A DNA stretch of 64,000 nt, taken from contig NZ_JAHFVL010000001.1 in NCBI RefSeq assembly GCF_018599185.1, positions 1,674,001 to 1,738,000 on the forward strand, in the 5' to 3' direction. The DNA comes from Rhodanobacter sp. LX-99. Lineage in GTDB: Bacteria > Pseudomonadota > Gammaproteobacteria > Xanthomonadales > Rhodanobacteraceae. The translations under genes and the position numbers were made by a program. Below, one piece after another: positions 17,748-27,012 of this stretch (the first letter of the stretch is position 1; each line of letters opens with the position of its first letter). The notes under the pieces are model-generated. The model worked only from the letters and a program-made list of their open reading frames with translations, had not been told where the DNA came from and ran no database searches.

Positions 17748-18782
17748 TCAAGGCCGCCCGACGGTGAGGACGCCGAAGCTGTCCGGCTCGATCGTGCGGC
17801 GCCCGTTGGCCTGCCGGGTGGCGCCCAGCCGCGCCGCGGAGAGGTACAGCCGGTGCAGCTTCGGATCGAGCGTGAGCGTGCGCGCGCTGACCTGGGTGGG
17901 AATGGTCGCGGTCACGTGGTAGTGGTCCGGATCGTCCTCGTGCACCGCGGTGATCGTGCCGCTCTCGCCATTGGCGCTGTAGATCATCGCCTCGGCCGGA
18001 TCGAACACCACGCCATCCGGGCCATCGCCGATCGGCACGTCGGCCACGTGGTGGCCGTCGACCGCATCGAGCACGGCCATCGTGCGGTTGTCGCACACCG
18101 CGAACAGCCGACGGTGCGCGTTGTCGATCGCCAGCCCGCTCGGCGATTCGCACGGCGCCAGCGGCCAGGTCTGCAGCACCTTGTTGCTGGCCGAGTCGAT
18201 CTGCACCAGTTCCGACTTGTCCTCGATGTTCACGTAGACGTGGCCGGCGCCATCGGCCACCGCGAACTCCGGCTTGCCGGGCAGCGCGACGCTGCCGATC
18301 ACCGCGCTCTTCGCCGGGTCGATCACGCTGGCGCTGGCGCTCTTGCCGTTGAAGGCGAGCACGTGGTGCGAGGCGCTGTCGTACAGGATCGCATCGGGAT
18401 TGCGGCCGGTGCCGGTAATCGTCGCCACGGTCTTCAGCGAAGCCAGGTCGAACACCGTCACCGACGCGCTCCTGCCGTCGCTGACGAAACCGCGATGCAG
18501 GTCATCGGCCAGCGCGATGCCGTGCACGCCCGCCGTGCCGGCGATCGTGCCGATCTGCTTGCCGGCATCGATGTCGATCACCAGCACGCGGTCGCCGCGG
18601 CTGACGAACAGGTGGCGGCTGGGCGCATCGAACGCCAGGTAATCCCAACCGCCCGGGCCTCCCAGCGCCAGTCGCGAAAGCAGGCGCGGGGCCGGCGGCG
18701 GCGCGGCGGCCGCGGGGACCTGCGGGACAGCCGCCAGCGCCAACAGCGCAGCGGGCAACAGCTTGCGGATCGGTCGTGGCAT
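17748..18782 (-). CDS. Secreted YncE-like beta-propeller protein
   Basis: A 344-residue protein with a Sec signal peptide (PIRKLLPAALLALAAV, cleavage near AAAA) and then a seven-bladed propeller built from repeats such as DRVLVIDIDAGKQIGTIAGT, VTVFDLASLKTVATITGTGRNPDAILYD and the like. YncE-type proteins are periplasmic; their biochemical role is poorly known, with links to DNA binding or metal/oxidative stress. The ATG at 18782 is chosen because it opens the signal peptide and has AAGG seven bases upstream; a longer frame upstream adds 28 non-conserved residues. It lies 61 bp after the RND permease and has its own regulator box. Confidence 0.8.
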   Translation of the reverse strand: MPRPIRKLLPAALLALAAVPQVPAAAAPPPAPRLLSRLALGGPGGWDYLAFDAPSRHLFVSRGDRVLVIDIDAGKQIGTIAGTAGVHGIALADDLHRGFVSDGRSASVTVFDLASLKTVATITGTGRNPDAILYDSASHHVLAFNGKSASASVIDPAKSAVIGSVALPGKPEFAVADGAGHVYVNIEDKSELVQIDSASNKVLQTWPLAPCESPSGLAIDNAHRRLFAVCDNRTMAVLDAVDGHHVADVPIGDGPDGVVFDPAEAMIYSANGESGTITAVHEDDPDHYHVTATIPTQVSARTLTLDPKLHRLYLSAARLGATRQANGRRTIEPDSFGVLTVGRP

Positions 18783-18815
18783 GGTCGGCACCTTGGATGA
18801 AGAGGGGCGGTGGCC

Positions 18816-18848
18816 AGCATGTGCGCAATCGCTTATGCGCGCCTTAGC
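18816..18848 (-). promoter_or_regulatory. PmrA-like box before the YncE-like gene
   Basis: On the minus strand GCTAAG-GCGCG-CATAAG (18848-18832) repeats TAAG at 11-bp spacing; ten bases further is CATGCT (18821-18816), a weak -10. The TAA of the first half-site is also the stop codon of the RND permease gene. This would give the propeller gene an internal promoter in addition to any read-through from the efflux operon. Confidence 0.55.
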
Positions 18849-21800
18849 CAGCCGCCTTTTGCGCATCGCGGCGGCGCAGCAGCGCGTACAGCACCGGCAT
18901 CAGCAGCAGCACCAGCGGCACCTGCACCAGCAGGCCGGAGATGATCGCCACCGCCAGCGGCTGCTGCATCTGCGAGCCGCCGCCGAGCGCCAGCGCCAGC
19001 GGCAGCAAGGTGAGCATCGCGGCCAGCGTGGACATCAGGATCGGCCGCGTGCGGTGCCGGCCCGCCTCATGCAGCGCCTCGTGCAGCGGCATGCCGGCGG
19101 CGGCCTGCTCGAGCTCGGAGAAGTAGAAGATCGCCACCTCGGTGACGATGCCGACAATCATCGTCATGCCCATCATCGCCGAGATGTTGAGCTCGATGCC
19201 GGTCAGCCAAAGCCCGGCGAACACCGCCGGAATCGCCAGCAGCGGCATCGCCAGGATCACCAGCGCCACCCGGAAACTCTCGTACAGGAACAGCAGCAGG
19301 GCGAACACCAGCGCGATCGCCGCCAGCAGCACGATGCTGAGGCCGCGGAACGCCTGCTGCTGTTGCTGGTACAGGCCGCCGAGCTGGTAGTACATGCCCT
19401 TGGGCAGCAGGCCGGGTCGGGCCAGCACGCGCTTGACGTCGGCGATGGTGGCGCCGAGGCTGCGCCCGCTGATGCGCCCGGTCACCGCGACCATCCGTTT
19501 CAGGTTGTCGCGGGTGATCTGCGGCTGGCCCTGCACCTCTCGCAGCGTGGCCACCCGCGACAGCGGCAGCAGATGGCCGTCGCCGGCGCGGATCGGCAAC
19601 GCGGCGACCTGCTCCAGCCGCTGGTGCGCCGCGGTCGGCAGGCGCACGCGCACACCCACCACCCTTCCTTCCGTCGGCAATTGCGCCGCCACGGTGCCGT
19701 CGATCGCCGCGGCGACCTGGTCGGCGACGCCGGCCGGATCGAGACCTTCCAGCGCGGCCCTGGCCGGATCGACCTGCACGGTCAGCGCATCGCCGGCCGG
19801 ATTGATGCCATTGCGCACGCCGACCACCCCGTCGATCCTGCCGACCGCCGCGGCAACCTTGCCGGCAGTGGCGGAAAGCTGGGTCGGGTCGTCGCCGTAC
19901 AGCTGGATCTCGATCGGCTGCGGCACCGCCACCAGGTCGCCGATCAGGTCCTCCATCAGCTGCGACAGCTCGATGTCCAGCCCCGGCACGTGCTGCTCGA
20001 CTTTGCCGCGTACCTGCGCCATCACCGCCTCGGTATCCGGGCGCGAGCCGCTTTTCAGGCGCACGAAGAAGTCGCCCTGGTTCGCCTCGGTGAGGCCGCC
20101 GCCGAGTTGCAGCCCGGTGCGCCGCGAGTAGGTGTCCACGTAGGGATTCGCGCGGATGATCGCCTCGACCTGGCGCAACAGCCGATCGGTCTCCTGCAGC
20201 GAGGTGCCGGGTGGCGACAGGTAGTCGAGGATGAAGCCGCCCTCGTCCATCTGCGGCATGAAGCCGGTGCCGACGCGGGTGAAGGCCAGGCCGCCGACCA
20301 GCAACAGCGGCAGCACCAGCAGCAGCACCAGCAACGGCCGCCGCAACCAGCGCTGCAGGATGCTCTGGTAGCCCTGCATCATGCGTCGGGTGAAACGGCC
20401 CGGCGGATGTTCGGCGCGATGGCGTTCGTCGAGGAAGCGCTCGGCCAGCAGCGGCACCGCGATCCAGGTCAGCAAATACGAAATCACCAGTGCGCTGGCC
20501 ATGGTCAGCGACAGCGCCTTGAAAAACGCACCGGTAACGCCGGACAGGAACGCCAGCGGCAAGAAGATCACCACGGTGGCGGCACTGGAACCGGTCAGCG
20601 GGCGGGTGAACTCCCACGCCGCGGCGGCGATGCGTTCGTGCAGTTCGCCTTCGCCTTCGTCCGGATGCAGCCGGCGCATGATGTGTTCGAGCATCACGAT
20701 CACGTCGTCGATGATCAAGCCGACCGCCGCGGCCATGCCGCCCAGCGTCATCATGTTGAAACTCATGCCGAGCACCGACAGCAGCAGCACGGTGATCGCC
20801 AGCACCGCCGGCACCACGATCAATGCGACCAGGATCACCCGCGTGTTGCGCAGGAACACGAACAGCACCAGAGCGGCCAGCAGCACGCCGATCAGGATCG
20901 CATCGCGCACGCTGGCCGCCGCACCGGTCACCAGCTGGGTCTGGTCGTACCAGTTGGCGATACGCACGCCGGCCGGCATCTGCGGCGCATAGTCGGCCAG
21001 CCGCTGCTTCACTTCCCTGGCGATCTGCACGCTGTTGCCGTCGGGCTGCTGGTAGACCTGCAGCAGCACCGCATCCTGGCCGTCGGCGTTGACGCGGATC
21101 CACTGAGGCACGTGATCGAGGCTGACCGCGGCCACGTCGCCCAGCCGCACCGCGCCGCCGGGGCCGGCGCGCAGCACGATGCCGCGCAGCGCGGCGAGCG
21201 TCTTCGGCTGGTTGTCGGCCAGCAGCAGGTACAACTTGTAATGGTCGGCGACGCGGCCCATCGCCTGGATCGTCGCCGCATGGCCGACCGCCGTGGCCAC
21301 GTCGGCCAGGCTCAGCTGCAGCGCGCGCAGCTTGCCCGGATCGACGTCGGCGTGGAACTCGGCCACCTCGCCGCCCTGCACCTGGACCTGGGCCACGCCG
21401 CCGATGCCGCTCAGCAACGGACGCAGCTGGTACTCGGCCAGGTCGTGCAGCGCACCCGGCGACTGCGTGTGCGAGCGCAGGCTGTAGGCCAGCACCGGAA
21501 ACGTGGTCGGATCCATCCGCCGGGTGCTCAGCTGAGTGCCTGCCGGCAGCTGCGGCAGGATCTGCCCGGCCGCCGCATTCACTTCCTGCAGCGCCGCGGC
21601 CATGTCCGCGCCCCAGTCGAACGTCACCGCCACCTCGGCGCTGCCGCGGCTGGTGGTGGAGCGCACGTCGCGCACGCCGCGCACGTGGCGGATCGCCTCC
21701 TCCACCGGCGTGGTCACCTCGATCGCCATCTGGTCGGCCGGACGGTCGCCCGCATCCAGCGACACCTGCACGCGCGGGAAGGCCACGTTCGGGAACAGCG

Positions 21801-21903
21801 CCACCGGCATCCGCAGCGCGCTGGCGATGCCGCCGATCGCCAGCATCAGGGCGAGAAACAACAGCGAACGCCGATGCCGCTGCATCCATGCGGTGATGCT
21901 CAC
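18844..21903 (-). CDS. RND efflux permease, HME (CzcA/CusA)-like
   Basis: A 1019-residue inner-membrane RND pump with the standard twelve helices and two large periplasmic loops. The proton-relay helix 4 reads GLIIDDVIVMLEH; ALF-like N-terminal PVALFPNVAFPRVQV and MSFNMMTLGGMAAAVG are family blocks. The repeat architecture and ISGRSLG... segments place it nearer the heavy-metal (HME) branch than AcrB, but the methionine pair that defines CusA copper export is not obvious, so the substrate is open. The start is GTG 21903, overlapping the adaptor gene by four bases. Part of a three-gene efflux operon under the adjacent two-component system. Confidence 0.93.
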   Translation of the reverse strand: MSITAWMQRHRRSLLFLALMLAIGGIASALRMPVALFPNVAFPRVQVSLDAGDRPADQMAIEVTTPVEEAIRHVRGVRDVRSTTSRGSAEVAVTFDWGADMAAALQEVNAAAGQILPQLPAGTQLSTRRMDPTTFPVLAYSLRSHTQSPGALHDLAEYQLRPLLSGIGGVAQVQVQGGEVAEFHADVDPGKLRALQLSLADVATAVGHAATIQAMGRVADHYKLYLLLADNQPKTLAALRGIVLRAGPGGAVRLGDVAAVSLDHVPQWIRVNADGQDAVLLQVYQQPDGNSVQIAREVKQRLADYAPQMPAGVRIANWYDQTQLVTGAAASVRDAILIGVLLAALVLFVFLRNTRVILVALIVVPAVLAITVLLLSVLGMSFNMMTLGGMAAAVGLIIDDVIVMLEHIMRRLHPDEGEGELHERIAAAAWEFTRPLTGSSAATVVIFLPLAFLSGVTGAFFKALSLTMASALVISYLLTWIAVPLLAERFLDERHRAEHPPGRFTRRMMQGYQSILQRWLRRPLLVLLLVLPLLLVGGLAFTRVGTGFMPQMDEGGFILDYLSPPGTSLQETDRLLRQVEAIIRANPYVDTYSRRTGLQLGGGLTEANQGDFFVRLKSGSRPDTEAVMAQVRGKVEQHVPGLDIELSQLMEDLIGDLVAVPQPIEIQLYGDDPTQLSATAGKVAAAVGRIDGVVGVRNGINPAGDALTVQVDPARAALEGLDPAGVADQVAAAIDGTVAAQLPTEGRVVGVRVRLPTAAHQRLEQVAALPIRAGDGHLLPLSRVATLREVQGQPQITRDNLKRMVAVTGRISGRSLGATIADVKRVLARPGLLPKGMYYQLGGLYQQQQQAFRGLSIVLLAAIALVFALLLFLYESFRVALVILAMPLLAIPAVFAGLWLTGIELNISAMMGMTMIVGIVTEVAIFYFSELEQAAAGMPLHEALHEAGRHRTRPILMSTLAAMLTLLPLALALGGGSQMQQPLAVAIISGLLVQVPLVLLLMPVLYALLRRRDAQKAAG

Positions 21904-22952
21904 CGGGCGGACTCCTGCACCGCATCGCCGTCCGCCAGTTCGTAGGCGCCGAGCACGATCACCTTCGCCTGCGCATCGAGCGGGCCCTGCACGCCGACGG
22001 GATCGCCCTCCGGGCTGCGCAGCGTCACGTCGACGCGTTTGGCGTGGCCGTGCTCGATCTGGAACAGGTAGTCGCCGTGTTCGTCGTGCAGCACCGCCGC
22101 ACGCGGTACCGCCCACGCGCTGAAATCGGCCGTGCGGATCTGCGCATCCAGCGCGGCGCCGGCGACCAGGGCGGCGCCGGCTTCGGCCGGCAACTCGACC
22201 TGGGCGCCGAGCAGATGGGTCTGCGGGTCGATCGACTGGCCGATCATGCGCAGGCTGCCGATAAAGCTCGCCTTGTCGCCATACACGCTGCGCAACTGCA
22301 CCGGCATGCCGACATGCAGCCTCGCGCCGTCTTCCGGCTGCACGCCGAGCTGCGCAACCAGCGCATGGGCAGGGGTGAAACTCAGCAACGGTGCATTCGC
22401 GGCGAAGCGCTCGCCCAGGCCCACGCCGAGTGCGTTGACCACGCCATCTGCCGGCGCGCTGACGGTTTCCCGCGCGCTGCCGCCGCCGAGCGCGCGCTGC
22501 GCATCCAGCGCGGCCTGCGCGTCGGCCAACGCCTTGCGCGCGGTCGCCAGTTGCGACTGCGTGGCCAGCCGTTGCGTCGCCAGCTGTTCGGTGCGCTGGA
22601 GTTCGCCGCGGGCCAGCTCCAGCGCGCTCTGCGCCTGCCGGTACGCGCTGCGCGCGGCCGGATCGGGTGCGATCGTCAGCAGCGGCTGGCCGCGCCGCAC
22701 GCTCTGCCCGGCCGCCACGCTCAGCGCCACGACCTGGCCACCATGCGCGAGGCTGATCGCGCGCGCGTGCTGCGGATCGCCTGCCGCACTGCCCCACGCC
22801 TCGACGGTGTCGTGGAAGGCCTGCTGCACCGGCGTGGCGGTGGTCACCGCCACCTGGCCCTTCACCGCCGCCGCTTCTTCGTCATCGGTGGCGCCATGGC
22901 TGCACGCGGCCAGCAGCAGGCACAACAGCGGCAAGAGCAGCGATCGGTTCAT
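21900..22952 (-). CDS. RND efflux periplasmic adaptor (lipoprotein)
   Basis: A 350-residue membrane-fusion protein that bridges the RND permease and the outer-membrane channel. A lipoprotein signal ends at LLLAAC (Cys 17). Then come a lipoyl/barrel-sandwich half (AISLAHGGQVVALSVAAGQSV), an alpha-hairpin with long A/Q-rich helices (about 100-160), the second lipoyl half (VSAPADGVVNALGVGLGERF) and the beta-barrel. It overlaps both neighbours by four bases (ATGA with the upstream channel gene), so all three are translated together. Confidence 0.92.
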   Translation of the reverse strand: MNRSLLLPLLCLLLAACSHGATDDEEAAAVKGQVAVTTATPVQQAFHDTVEAWGSAAGDPQHARAISLAHGGQVVALSVAAGQSVRRGQPLLTIAPDPAARSAYRQAQSALELARGELQRTEQLATQRLATQSQLATARKALADAQAALDAQRALGGGSARETVSAPADGVVNALGVGLGERFAANAPLLSFTPAHALVAQLGVQPEDGARLHVGMPVQLRSVYGDKASFIGSLRMIGQSIDPQTHLLGAQVELPAEAGAALVAGAALDAQIRTADFSAWAVPRAAVLHDEHGDYLFQIEHGHAKRVDVTLRSPEGDPVGVQGPLDAQAKVIVLGAYELADGDAVQESAR

Positions 22953-24364
22953 GGCGTGAACGCCTGTGCGGGGGCGGGATGGGTGGCGACGTCGACATCA
23001 GTGTTGCCGAGCAGCGCCTCCAGCGCGATCGACTGGGTGGCCTGCTGCTGTTGCACGGCGAGCAGATCGAGGTCGGCGCTCAGCGACCGACTGCGGATCG
23101 CCAGCCAGGTCGGCCAGTCCAACAGGCCTTGCCGCCACGCCTGTTCGGCCGCGCAGCGGGCATCGGCCAGCTGCTTTGCGTGGGCGGTCAACGCGCGGTG
23201 CTGCCGATCCAGCGTGGCGAGATCGACGGCGAGCCGTTGCATGTCGCTGCGCGTGGTCAGCACGCGTGACGCGTAGTCGTCCTTCAACTGTTGCCGGGTC
23301 GCCCGCTCGATCGCGATGTTGCCGCGGTTGCGGTCGAACAGCGGCAGCGCGATGCCGACGCTGAAACCGTGGGTGTAGATGGCGCTGGTGTCGCGCGCGC
23401 TGTTGAAGCCGATGTTCAACGCGGGAAACTGCGCCCGCACCGCGCCGCGCAGCTTGGCTTCCTGCGATTGATAGCCCGCCTGCAGCGCCAGCAGATCGGG
23501 GCGCCGGCGCGGCAGGTCGGCCAGCGCCTGCTGCAACTGCGCCGAGGTGGGCGCGACCCGATACGGCGCGCCGACCAGTTCCAGCGGCGCGGTCGGCGCA
23601 AGCCCGAGCAGCACGTGCAGGTCGCTGTTGGCCTGGTGCAGGGCGACCGCGTTGTCGGCCTGCTGCTTGCGCACGTCCGCGGCGGCGTTGAGGCCGGCGC
23701 TGGCGCTGTCGTAGGTGAGGTTGCCGGCCGCCAGTGCCGCATGGATGTAGCCGCCGACCTGGTCCAGCGCCGCCTGCTCGCTGGCCAGCCGGACCTGCCG
23801 CGCGCGCAGGTTCAGCACCCCGTCGAACAGCAATCGCGCCTGCGCCACGGTCTGCCACTCCGCCCACAGCAGGTCGAGGTTCACCTGCCCGGCCTGGCTG
23901 CGCGCCGCCGCCTGGCGCGACGAGCGGGTCAGCAGGGCGCCGATGTCTTCGCTGAGTCCGAGGTTGAACGCCGTGGTCAGGCCGCCGCCGGAGTGCTGCG
24001 GAAAATCCTCGCCGACGCTCAACTGCGGATCGGGCAGCAGCCCGGCCGCAAAGGCCTGCGCGCGGGCCACGCCCAGTTCGTCGCGCTTGAGCTTCAACGC
24101 CGGGCTGTTCGCCACTGCCAGCATCGCCGTCTCGGTCGCGTCCAACCCGTCGGAGGGATCGAAGCGATGCGTTGCCAGCGACGGCAGCATGCCGGCGCTG
24201 GGCGCGACGAGTTGCGCCACGCTGGCCACGCCTTCGCCCCGGCCCAGCGGCAACGGCGCGTAGCTGGCGCAGCCGGATACGATCAGCGCGACCACGACGG
24301 TACACGCCGTGCGCAGGCCGGAGATCACCGAAGGGAAGTGTCGCTGGCGGCCGGCGTTATGCAT
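22949..24364 (-). CDS. Outer-membrane efflux channel, TolC/CusC-like lipoprotein
   Basis: A 471-residue TolC-family protein: lipoprotein-type signal (VVVALIVSGC), then two tandem efflux repeats with long coiled-coil helices rich in A, Q, L and R. Trimers form the outer-membrane exit duct of the RND pump. The start at 24364 (MHNAGRQRHF) is chosen because the predicted transcription start from the -10 at 24376-24371 coincides with this ATG, so the mRNA would be leaderless. A longer frame to 24415 would overlap the promoter box. It is the first gene of the efflux operon. Confidence 0.88.
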   Translation of the reverse strand: MHNAGRQRHFPSVISGLRTACTVVVALIVSGCASYAPLPLGRGEGVASVAQLVAPSAGMLPSLATHRFDPSDGLDATETAMLAVANSPALKLKRDELGVARAQAFAAGLLPDPQLSVGEDFPQHSGGGLTTAFNLGLSEDIGALLTRSSRQAAARSQAGQVNLDLLWAEWQTVAQARLLFDGVLNLRARQVRLASEQAALDQVGGYIHAALAAGNLTYDSASAGLNAAADVRKQQADNAVALHQANSDLHVLLGLAPTAPLELVGAPYRVAPTSAQLQQALADLPRRRPDLLALQAGYQSQEAKLRGAVRAQFPALNIGFNSARDTSAIYTHGFSVGIALPLFDRNRGNIAIERATRQQLKDDYASRVLTTRSDMQRLAVDLATLDRQHRALTAHAKQLADARCAAEQAWRQGLLDWPTWLAIRSRSLSADLDLLAVQQQQATQSIALEALLGNTDVDVATHPAPAQAFTP

Positions 24365-24370
24365 GCCGCC

Positions 24371-24403
24371 ATTCTGGAAGCCACCGCTTAGTTCTTTCTT
24401 AAG
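24371..24403 (-). promoter_or_regulatory. PmrA-like box and -10 of the RND efflux operon
   Basis: On the minus strand CTTAAG-AAAGA-ACTAAG (24403-24387) gives TAAG repeats at 11-bp spacing, then ten bases, then CAGAAT (24376-24371) as -10. This is the same geometry as before the response-regulator gene. The predicted start is at about 24364, the A of the first codon. Confidence 0.7.
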
Positions 24404-24452
24404 CGAACCCGGCACGGTAGGCCGGCCTCCGCTTCGTGCGTGACCGAAGAGC

Positions 24453-24469
24453 GGCGGGCAATGCCCGCC
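24453..24469. repeat. Small intergenic palindrome GGCGGGC-AATG-type
   Basis: GGCGGGC (24453-24459) and GCCCGCC (24463-24469) form a 7-bp stem in the 83 bp between the pbpC stop and the efflux promoter. Similar GGCGGGCAATGCCCGCC units are, from memory, dispersed in Xanthomonadales genomes; copy number here cannot be tested. Confidence 0.4.
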
Positions 24470-24498
24470 CTACCAAAGCCGACGCGGGCTCGACGCCG

Positions 24499-26871
24499 TC
24501 ACGACGACGGGCCCACCACACGCAGCGCGAGGGTGGCGAAGGCGCCGTCGCGGGCGAGTGCGGTGATCCGGTAATCGCCGGCCTGCGGCAGGCTGATCGC
24601 GATCGCGGCATCGGCATCGCTGCTGCCCTGCAGGCGGCCGTTGAGCAGCCATTGCACGGTGGTTTGCGTACCCAGCGCGTGCAGTGTCACGCGCAGCGGC
24701 TGCTCGCTGTTCGGCGCCCGCCGCAGGGTGACGCCGTTGCCCAGGCCGGCGATGCGGATCGGCGTGGCGCGGTCGAGCGAGTCGGCGGCGCAGCCGGGCG
24801 CGAGCGGCGGCAGCGCGGAACGGGCGCGGTCGTCCACGCTCAGCCATGGCGTGGCCAGCGCGGGCCAGCGCGCCAGCTGGATCGTGCGTTCGTGCGCGGC
24901 GTGGCAGGCACCGCTGAGACGCCGGCCCTTTTCGTCGACGCGCAGGGTGAGCAAGCCGGACGACCACGCGCCGAGGTCGCGTTCGGCAAACGTGGGCGGC
25001 AGCGCGTCGTCGAGCACCCAGGCCGTGCGGCGCTGGCGACACAGTGCGGGATCGGTGGCGGCGACCGCGCCGCCGAGCGGCCAGCAGATCTCGACCGACT
25101 TCACGCTGGCCGGCTGCGCACGCGCGTGGCCACCGCGCGAGGGCAACATGTCGACGACCTGGAACAGCAGCGGCAAGGCGGTCACCGCGCCGTACTGGCC
25201 GGGCGACGGCGTGCCGTCCGGGCGGCCGATCCACACGCCGACGGTCCAGCGGTCGGTGACGCCGATCGACCACGCGTCGCGGTAGCCGTAGCTGGTGCCG
25301 GTCTTCCACGCCACCGTGGCGTGCCGGTTGATCGCGCCGGCGAGCGGGCCGCCCTCGACGTCGGCCGGGTTGCTGGCGAGGATGTCGCGGACGATCCACG
25401 CCGCGCCGGACGACAGCAGTCGGCGTGGCTGCGCGGGTTGTTCCGGCGTGTAGCGCGGCGTGCCGGCGATGCCGCCGTTGGCGAACGCGGTGTACGCGCC
25501 GACCAGGTTTTCCAGTCGAGTGGATGCGCCGCCGAGGATGATCGACAGATTCGGCGACGCACCGGAGGGCAGGCCGAGATCGACGCCGCCGTTGGCCAGC
25601 CGCGCCACGAAGCGGTTCGGCCCGACCCGATCCAGCACGTCCACCGCCGGCACGTTGAGCGAGCGCTGCAGCGCCTCGGCGGCGCTGACCGGGCCCGAGA
25701 ACGCCTCGTCGAAATTGCCCGGCTTGTAGCCGCCGAAATCCTGCGGCGCGTCGACCAGCAGGCTCTCGGAGTTGATCAGGCCGTCGTCCAGCGCCAGGCC
25801 GTACAGGAACGGCTTCAGTGTCGAGCCGGGCGAGCGCGGTGCGTTCACCATGTCGATGTAGCCGTGCCGCTGCGGATCGGCGAAGTCGCTGGTGCCGACG
25901 TAGACGCGCGCCTCCAGCGTGGCGTTGTCGACCACCAGCAGGGCCGCCGACGTGTGCGCGGGCAGGCGCGAGAGGTACGCGCTGACCCGGTCCTCGGCGG
26001 CGCGCTGCAGGTTCGCGTCGATGGTGCTGGCGATGCGCCGCGCCTGCGGTTGCTGCCGGTGCAGGCGTTCGGCCAGCAAGGCCGCGGACAACGGCGCGCG
26101 CAACGAACGCGCCACCACCGGTTCGATCGCCGCGTCGCGCACTTCCGCCGCGCTCCACACGCCGAGGTCGCGCATGCGCTTGAGCACCTTGTCGCGCGCC
26201 GCTCGCGCCGCCTCGGGATGGCGATCCGGCCGCAGCCTGCTCGGCGATTGCGGTAGCACCGCCAGCAGTGCCGCCTCGGCGCGCGACAGCCGGCCGGCCG
26301 GCTTGCCCAGGTACGCCCACGAGGCCGCCTCGACACCTTCGATCGGACCGCCGAACGGCGCGTGGTTGAGATACAGGTCGAGGATCTGCGCCTTGCTCAG
26401 GTGCGCTTCCAGCTGCAGCGCGCGCAGGATCTGCACGAGCTTGCCGCGGAAGGTATGCGGAATCGGCTGGATGATCCGCGCCACCTGCATGGTCAGCGTG
26501 GAACCGCCCGAGACGATGCGGCCGTGGCGAAGGCCGCCGGCGAGACCGCGCAGCAGCGCGTAGGGATTGACGCCGCGGTGGCGGTAGAACCAGCGGTCCT
26601 CGTAGGTCAGCAGCGCCTTGAGGTACAGCGGCGAGACCTGCTTCGCCGTGGTCGGGTAGCGCCACACGCCATCGCTGTCGGCAAACGCGCGCAGCGGCGT
26701 GCCGTCGCGCGCCAGCACCACGGTGCTGCCGGTGTCGGGTGCGGGCAAGTGCAACGGGAACAGGCGGTCGAGGGCGAACGCGACGAGCAAGACGCCGACG
26801 AGGGCAAGCGTGAGGTCACGTAGCCCGCGCTTGAGACGGGATGGTCGGTGGAATGGCCGGGTATCGGTCAT
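24499..26871 (-). CDS. pbpC: Penicillin-binding protein 1C
   Basis: A 790-residue bifunctional class A PBP that polymerises and cross-links peptidoglycan at the periplasmic face. An N-terminal anchor helix (about 18-38) is followed by the GT51 domain (LLTYEDRWFYRHRGVNP with the catalytic Glu, GGSTLTMQVAR). The transpeptidase domain has S350-TLK (SxxK), SLN and K523-TGTSYG. The C-terminal 90 residues form the BiPBP_C domain typical of PBP1C (GNGVTLRR, LNGRLQGSSDAD). Just upstream on the same strand is an alpha-2-macroglobulin gene, the conserved partner of pbpC, so the two probably act together in envelope repair and defence. Confidence 0.95.
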   Translation of the reverse strand: MTDTRPFHRPSRLKRGLRDLTLALVGVLLVAFALDRLFPLHLPAPDTGSTVVLARDGTPLRAFADSDGVWRYPTTAKQVSPLYLKALLTYEDRWFYRHRGVNPYALLRGLAGGLRHGRIVSGGSTLTMQVARIIQPIPHTFRGKLVQILRALQLEAHLSKAQILDLYLNHAPFGGPIEGVEAASWAYLGKPAGRLSRAEAALLAVLPQSPSRLRPDRHPEAARAARDKVLKRMRDLGVWSAAEVRDAAIEPVVARSLRAPLSAALLAERLHRQQPQARRIASTIDANLQRAAEDRVSAYLSRLPAHTSAALLVVDNATLEARVYVGTSDFADPQRHGYIDMVNAPRSPGSTLKPFLYGLALDDGLINSESLLVDAPQDFGGYKPGNFDEAFSGPVSAAEALQRSLNVPAVDVLDRVGPNRFVARLANGGVDLGLPSGASPNLSIILGGASTRLENLVGAYTAFANGGIAGTPRYTPEQPAQPRRLLSSGAAWIVRDILASNPADVEGGPLAGAINRHATVAWKTGTSYGYRDAWSIGVTDRWTVGVWIGRPDGTPSPGQYGAVTALPLLFQVVDMLPSRGGHARAQPASVKSVEICWPLGGAVAATDPALCRQRRTAWVLDDALPPTFAERDLGAWSSGLLTLRVDEKGRRLSGACHAAHERTIQLARWPALATPWLSVDDRARSALPPLAPGCAADSLDRATPIRIAGLGNGVTLRRAPNSEQPLRVTLHALGTQTTVQWLLNGRLQGSSDADAAIAISLPQAGDYRITALARDGAFATLALRVVGPSS

Positions 26872-26880
26872 CGTGGAAGG

Positions 26881-26932
26881 CCCTTCGACTTCGCCCTGAG
26901 CGAAGCTCGCGTAAGCGGGTGAAGTCGAAGGG
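26881..26932. repeat. Inverted repeat between pbpC and the alpha-2-macroglobulin gene
   Basis: CCCTTCGACTTC (26881-26892) and GAAGTCGAAGGG (26921-26932) are a 12-bp perfect inverted repeat around a 28-nt middle. It resembles the CTTCGACTTC-type intergenic repeats seen in this order. It has no T-run and is more likely a REP-like element than a terminator. Confidence 0.55.
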
Positions 26933-27012
26933 CATGCCGCGACTTCAATACGCCTTGCCCTTGTTTCAAGAGCAATCCGGGAGCATCGCCCGCGCGGGGA
27001 TTCCTGCAGGGT

